Below are positions 5,499 through 7,637 of a DNA stretch of 7,637 nt, piece after piece; position 1 is the stretch's first letter, and the number at the start of each line of letters is the position of its first letter. The notes under the pieces were generated by a model that was not told the origin of the DNA, ran no database searches, and worked only from the letters and a program-made list of their open reading frames with translations. Source of the stretch: Candidatus Symbiothrix sp. (GTDB lineage Bacteria > Bacteroidota > Bacteroidia > Bacteroidales > Azobacteroidaceae); the NCBI GenBank assembly GCA_031284765.1, contig JAITXK010000167.1, positions 1-7,637 of the forward strand, read 5' to 3'. The translations under genes and the position numbers were made by a program.

Positions 5499-6401
5499 TT
5501 ACATTTTGACAGGCGCTGCTGCCGGTTTAATCAGAGATACCTCCTGCAAAACCGAATAAATATCTTCCGCAAAATCCTCCCCGTTCTCATCAAACGCTCC
5601 GATAATATATTGTCCTTTCCAAACTGCCGGAATATTGCCATTGTAGCGGTCTTCAATCAACAATTTTCCTTCGGAAAGTTCTTCCTTTTTCTGTTTCGTA
5701 AAAGTGAAATATTCCAAAAGAATCCGAGAAGTATTTTCTGCCGTTTTACCGGCAATGATAAACAATTGAATTTTTCTTCCTTGATAATTGTAATTGGCTG
5801 TATAAGCAGGATTTAAGAACTCGTGTCCGATATAATTTTTGCTGATGTAAGTTTGTGTATGCGGAATCAAACCTTCGGTCGGAAACGAAGCGAATAACTT
5901 CGGATAAGCCGCTTCGGCATCGATTTTTTCAGAGAAACTTTGTGCGATGTTCAACAGGATCTGCTTCATGTCTTCTGTTTCGTCGCTCGCCGTCATTTTG
6001 ACATACATCGAACCGGCAAAGAAAAACAAGCCGTAGCCATCGCCTTGCGCTTCTCCGCCTATACCTTCATAAAATGTCATATCCGAAGAACGTTCGGAAG
6101 CATACATGCCGAAAGCATCTTCGGGCGTGGCATGGCGGTAGGCCTGAATGGTAATATAATCGTCGCCTCGAGTATATTCCGTAGTGGTCATTTCCTGAAA
6201 ATTGTTTTCCAAAAACAGGGGAGCGGCACCGTTGATGCGTTCGTAGAGATTTTCGCGATGGAAAACTTCTTTGTCGGGCGACAATACCCAATGTTCGATA
6301 ACGGGCAGGCTGTTATACAATTCTTCGGGCGTTTGTGCCGGTAACGATTGCGACAAGAATCCACATCCGCAAATCAGCGAGTAGATTAGTAATTGTTTCA
6401 T
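5499..6401 (-). CDS. DUF6599-family secreted protein
   Basis: This 300-residue protein has an N-terminal signal peptide (K2, hydrophobic 4-17, likely cleavage after LPA at 22). A lipoprotein cysteine is less likely because the residues before C13 do not make a good lipobox. The body shows the pattern I associate with DUF6599: NLYERINGAAPLFLENNFQE (51-70), then YITIQAYRHATPEDAFGMYA (82-101), then a GYGLFFFAGSMYVKM strand (122-136). The molecular function of the family is unknown to me. The start codon lies 1 nt after the stop of the aldo/keto reductase gene, which implies translational coupling and suggests the two proteins work together in the envelope. The C-terminus (KPAAAPVKM) is low-complexity and probably disordered. 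No transmembrane segment is seen beyond the signal. Confidence 0.82.
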   Translation of the reverse strand: MKQLLIYSLICGCGFLSQSLPAQTPEELYNSLPVIEHWVLSPDKEVFHRENLYERINGAAPLFLENNFQEMTTTEYTRGDDYITIQAYRHATPEDAFGMYASERSSDMTFYEGIGGEAQGDGYGLFFFAGSMYVKMTASDETEDMKQILLNIAQSFSEKIDAEAAYPKLFASFPTEGLIPHTQTYISKNYIGHEFLNPAYTANYNYQGRKIQLFIIAGKTAENTSRILLEYFTFTKQKKEELSEGKLLIEDRYNGNIPAVWKGQYIIGAFDENGEDFAEDIYSVLQEVSLIKPAAAPVKM

Positions 6402-6402
6402 A

Positions 6403-7569
6403 TTAAACTAAATAAGCATCAGGGACATGAATAATAGGACTGATGGAAGCTATCTTTTCTGCCACATTGAATCCGGAAGGACAACGGACGGTACAAGCCT
6501 TACAATCGGAACATTCGCTGCCGGTCAACTGCAATTCCGCCAAAGTTTCTTTCGATAATGAAGGTTGCCTGTACCCGTAGTTATACATGTAAGCCCGCAT
6601 GATAGAAGGAATGACCGTTAAATGTTTTTGACAGTCATCCACACATTTTTCGCAATTTTGACAATACAGCATTTCATTTTCCTGCAAGCCGGCCAAATAT
6701 AGTTTATCCTTATCGTTCAATTGAGGGAAATAGGCAGCTTCCAAACAATTGTCCAACAAATCGAAACCGGTAAATCCCGGAATGGCTGTCGTGATATTCG
6801 GATTTTTCCATGCCCAACGCAGGCAAGCGGCGCCGTCAATTTTTTGCTTTCCTTCGGCATCGGTCGTACCGCCGACCATGGTTTTCATGGCCACAAATCC
6901 GATTCCCGCATCCACACCACGTTGAATGGCTTGGTCCAATTCCGGCAAAATATTTAATTTGAAATTGTAACTGATTAAAATCACTTCGTAAATACCGGCT
7001 TCGATGGCGGCATCGATTTGTTCGGGTTTGTTGGCATGAGTAGAAAAACCAATGTGCTTGATTTTTCCTTCTTCTTTGAATTTCTTCAACAGAGTCGTCA
7101 ATTTGGGATGATTGACCTGTTCTATATTATCTATTGCGTGAGCATAAAAAATATCTACATAATCCATTTGCAGACGGCGGAGACTGGTGTTCAACAATTC
7201 CTCGTATTCGGTTTCGAAATGCTCGGAATCGGGATTCGCCTTCCCTTTGGTGGCGATGAAAAAAGAGTTCCGGTCTTTGTCTTTGAAAAAAGCGCCCAAC
7301 ATTTCTTCATTTTTGCCGTTTTGATAGCCGTGAGCCGTATCGAAAAATGTCAATCCTGCGTTGTAGGCCGCACGAACAACGGACGGATTATCCGCACGCA
7401 TCACTCCCATGCTTAAAATAGGAATTGTCAAACCTGTTTTACCCAAAACGCGAGTCGGGATAAACTCTTTTTCTTTTGTTCTTTGAACAGATGCAAAGGC
7501 GGTGGACGGATTTACAATAGCGCCTGCCGTTGCCAAAACGGAAAAACCTAAAAACTTTCTGCGATTCAT
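6403..7569 (-). CDS. Tat-signal aldo/keto reductase with C-terminal two-cluster ferredoxin-like tail
   Basis: An oxidoreductase of 388 residues. The N-terminus MNRRKFLGFS followed by a mild hydrophobic stretch and AFA (25-27) is a twin-arginine signal peptide, which would export the folded, cofactor-loaded protein. The TIM-barrel domain (about 36-290) keeps the family catalytic set: D77 and Y82 (FFDTAHGY), K108 (FIATKGK) and H144 (DIFYAHAID). The tail (about 300-365) has CxxCxxCxxxC twice, at C303/C306/C309/C313 and C353/C356/C359/C363, with Pro only after the last. It could hold two 4Fe-4S clusters. The Fe-S tail suggests electrons pass to or from a protein partner rather than simple cytosolic NADPH reduction; the substrate is unknown. 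It is first in a tight three-gene operon with the DUF6599 and NUDIX genes. The start is fixed by the RR signal. Confidence 0.92.
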   Translation of the reverse strand: MNRRKFLGFSVLATAGAIVNPSTAFASVQRTKEKEFIPTRVLGKTGLTIPILSMGVMRADNPSVVRAAYNAGLTFFDTAHGYQNGKNEEMLGAFFKDKDRNSFFIATKGKANPDSEHFETEYEELLNTSLRRLQMDYVDIFYAHAIDNIEQVNHPKLTTLLKKFKEEGKIKHIGFSTHANKPEQIDAAIEAGIYEVILISYNFKLNILPELDQAIQRGVDAGIGFVAMKTMVGGTTDAEGKQKIDGAACLRWAWKNPNITTAIPGFTGFDLLDNCLEAAYFPQLNDKDKLYLAGLQENEMLYCQNCEKCVDDCQKHLTVIPSIMRAYMYNYGYRQPSLSKETLAELQLTGSECSDCKACTVRCPSGFNVAEKIASISPIIHVPDAYLV

Positions 7570-7592
7570 ATTCTTAAATTATAATAATGTGT

Positions 7593-7631
7593 ATTTTCCA
7601 AAGCCCAAAGTTAGAGATATTTTTGGAAAAT
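7593..7631. promoter_or_regulatory. 10-bp inverted repeat upstream of the reductase operon (candidate operator)
   Basis: ATTTTCCAAA (7593-7602) and TTTGGAAAAT (7622-7631) are perfect inverted copies separated by 19 nt. The near arm is 24 bases before the reductase start codon. On the minus strand a TATAAT occurs at 7578-7583 and TTTG at 7599-7602 and 7606-7609, so the dyad would overlap a promoter. The spacing fits no standard promoter well. It may be an operator, a leader hairpin, or part of the end of a gene beyond the window. Confidence 0.35.
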
Positions 7632-7637
7632 GTTTCT

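Noticed and set aside
5940..6344. Plus-strand frame of 134 codons opposite the DUF6599 gene
   Set aside because: It lies antisense to a gene with a signal peptide and family pattern, and it shows no domain features.
7578..7609. Promoter of the reductase operon (TTTG and TATAAT on the minus strand)
   Set aside because: The distance between the candidate boxes (12-13 or about 19-22 nt, depending on the pair) does not fit the Bacteroidota or sigma-70 consensus well. It is mentioned only as context for the dyad.

Overview
The window looks like chromosomal DNA from a member of the Bacteroidota, probably Bacteroidales. The evidence is a eukaryote-like (type 2) isoleucyl-tRNA synthetase close to the Bacteroides family as I remember it, A-rich gene leaders without clear Shine-Dalgarno sites, a secreted protein with the KNGSIIRG-type N-terminal module common in this phylum, and GC-rich palindromic repeats of a kind I recall from these genomes. 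No taxonomic marker was searched.

Layout. (1) 7-3891, plus strand: ileS, 1294 codons, about 150 longer than I expect. The excess comes mainly from an in-frame insertion at about 1870-2349 that encodes a complete DUF559 (Vsr/PD-(D/E)XK-like) nuclease domain, with a GC-rich palindrome at each end. A related palindrome sits in frame at 1281-1310, and the core of the same repeat occurs at 986-1000. Near the 3' end there is an 18-bp tandem duplication (3037-3072) followed by another candidate short insert. (2) 3892-4177: an intergenic region holding a very strong, long rod-like RNA structure (3950-4119, about 49 base pairs, U-rich 3' end), a candidate small RNA gene. (3) 4178-4885, plus strand: a secreted, probably outer-membrane beta-barrel protein, followed by an intrinsic terminator at 4903-4955. 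(4) 7569-4989, minus strand: a compact operon in the order Tat-signal aldo/keto reductase with a two-cluster ferredoxin-like tail, then a DUF6599 secreted protein (1 nt gap), then a NUDIX hydrolase (6 nt gap). A 10-bp inverted repeat (7593-7631) lies upstream of it.

How the parts relate. ileS is a housekeeping gene that has apparently tolerated repeated in-frame invasion by palindromic elements, one of which carries a nuclease-like domain. This recalls palindromic elements inserted inside protein genes and REP/REPIN-type repeats associated with a mobilising enzyme. The insertion lies in a loop of the catalytic domain between the DVWFDSG and GVDQTRGWF motifs, and all synthetase signature motifs remain. 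The synthetase also carries GIHH in place of the usual HIGH signature, a swap I recall being linked to mupirocin hyper-resistance in type 2 enzymes. The minus-strand operon looks like an envelope-directed redox unit of unknown substrate. It is convergent with the beta-barrel gene, and the terminator lies between them.
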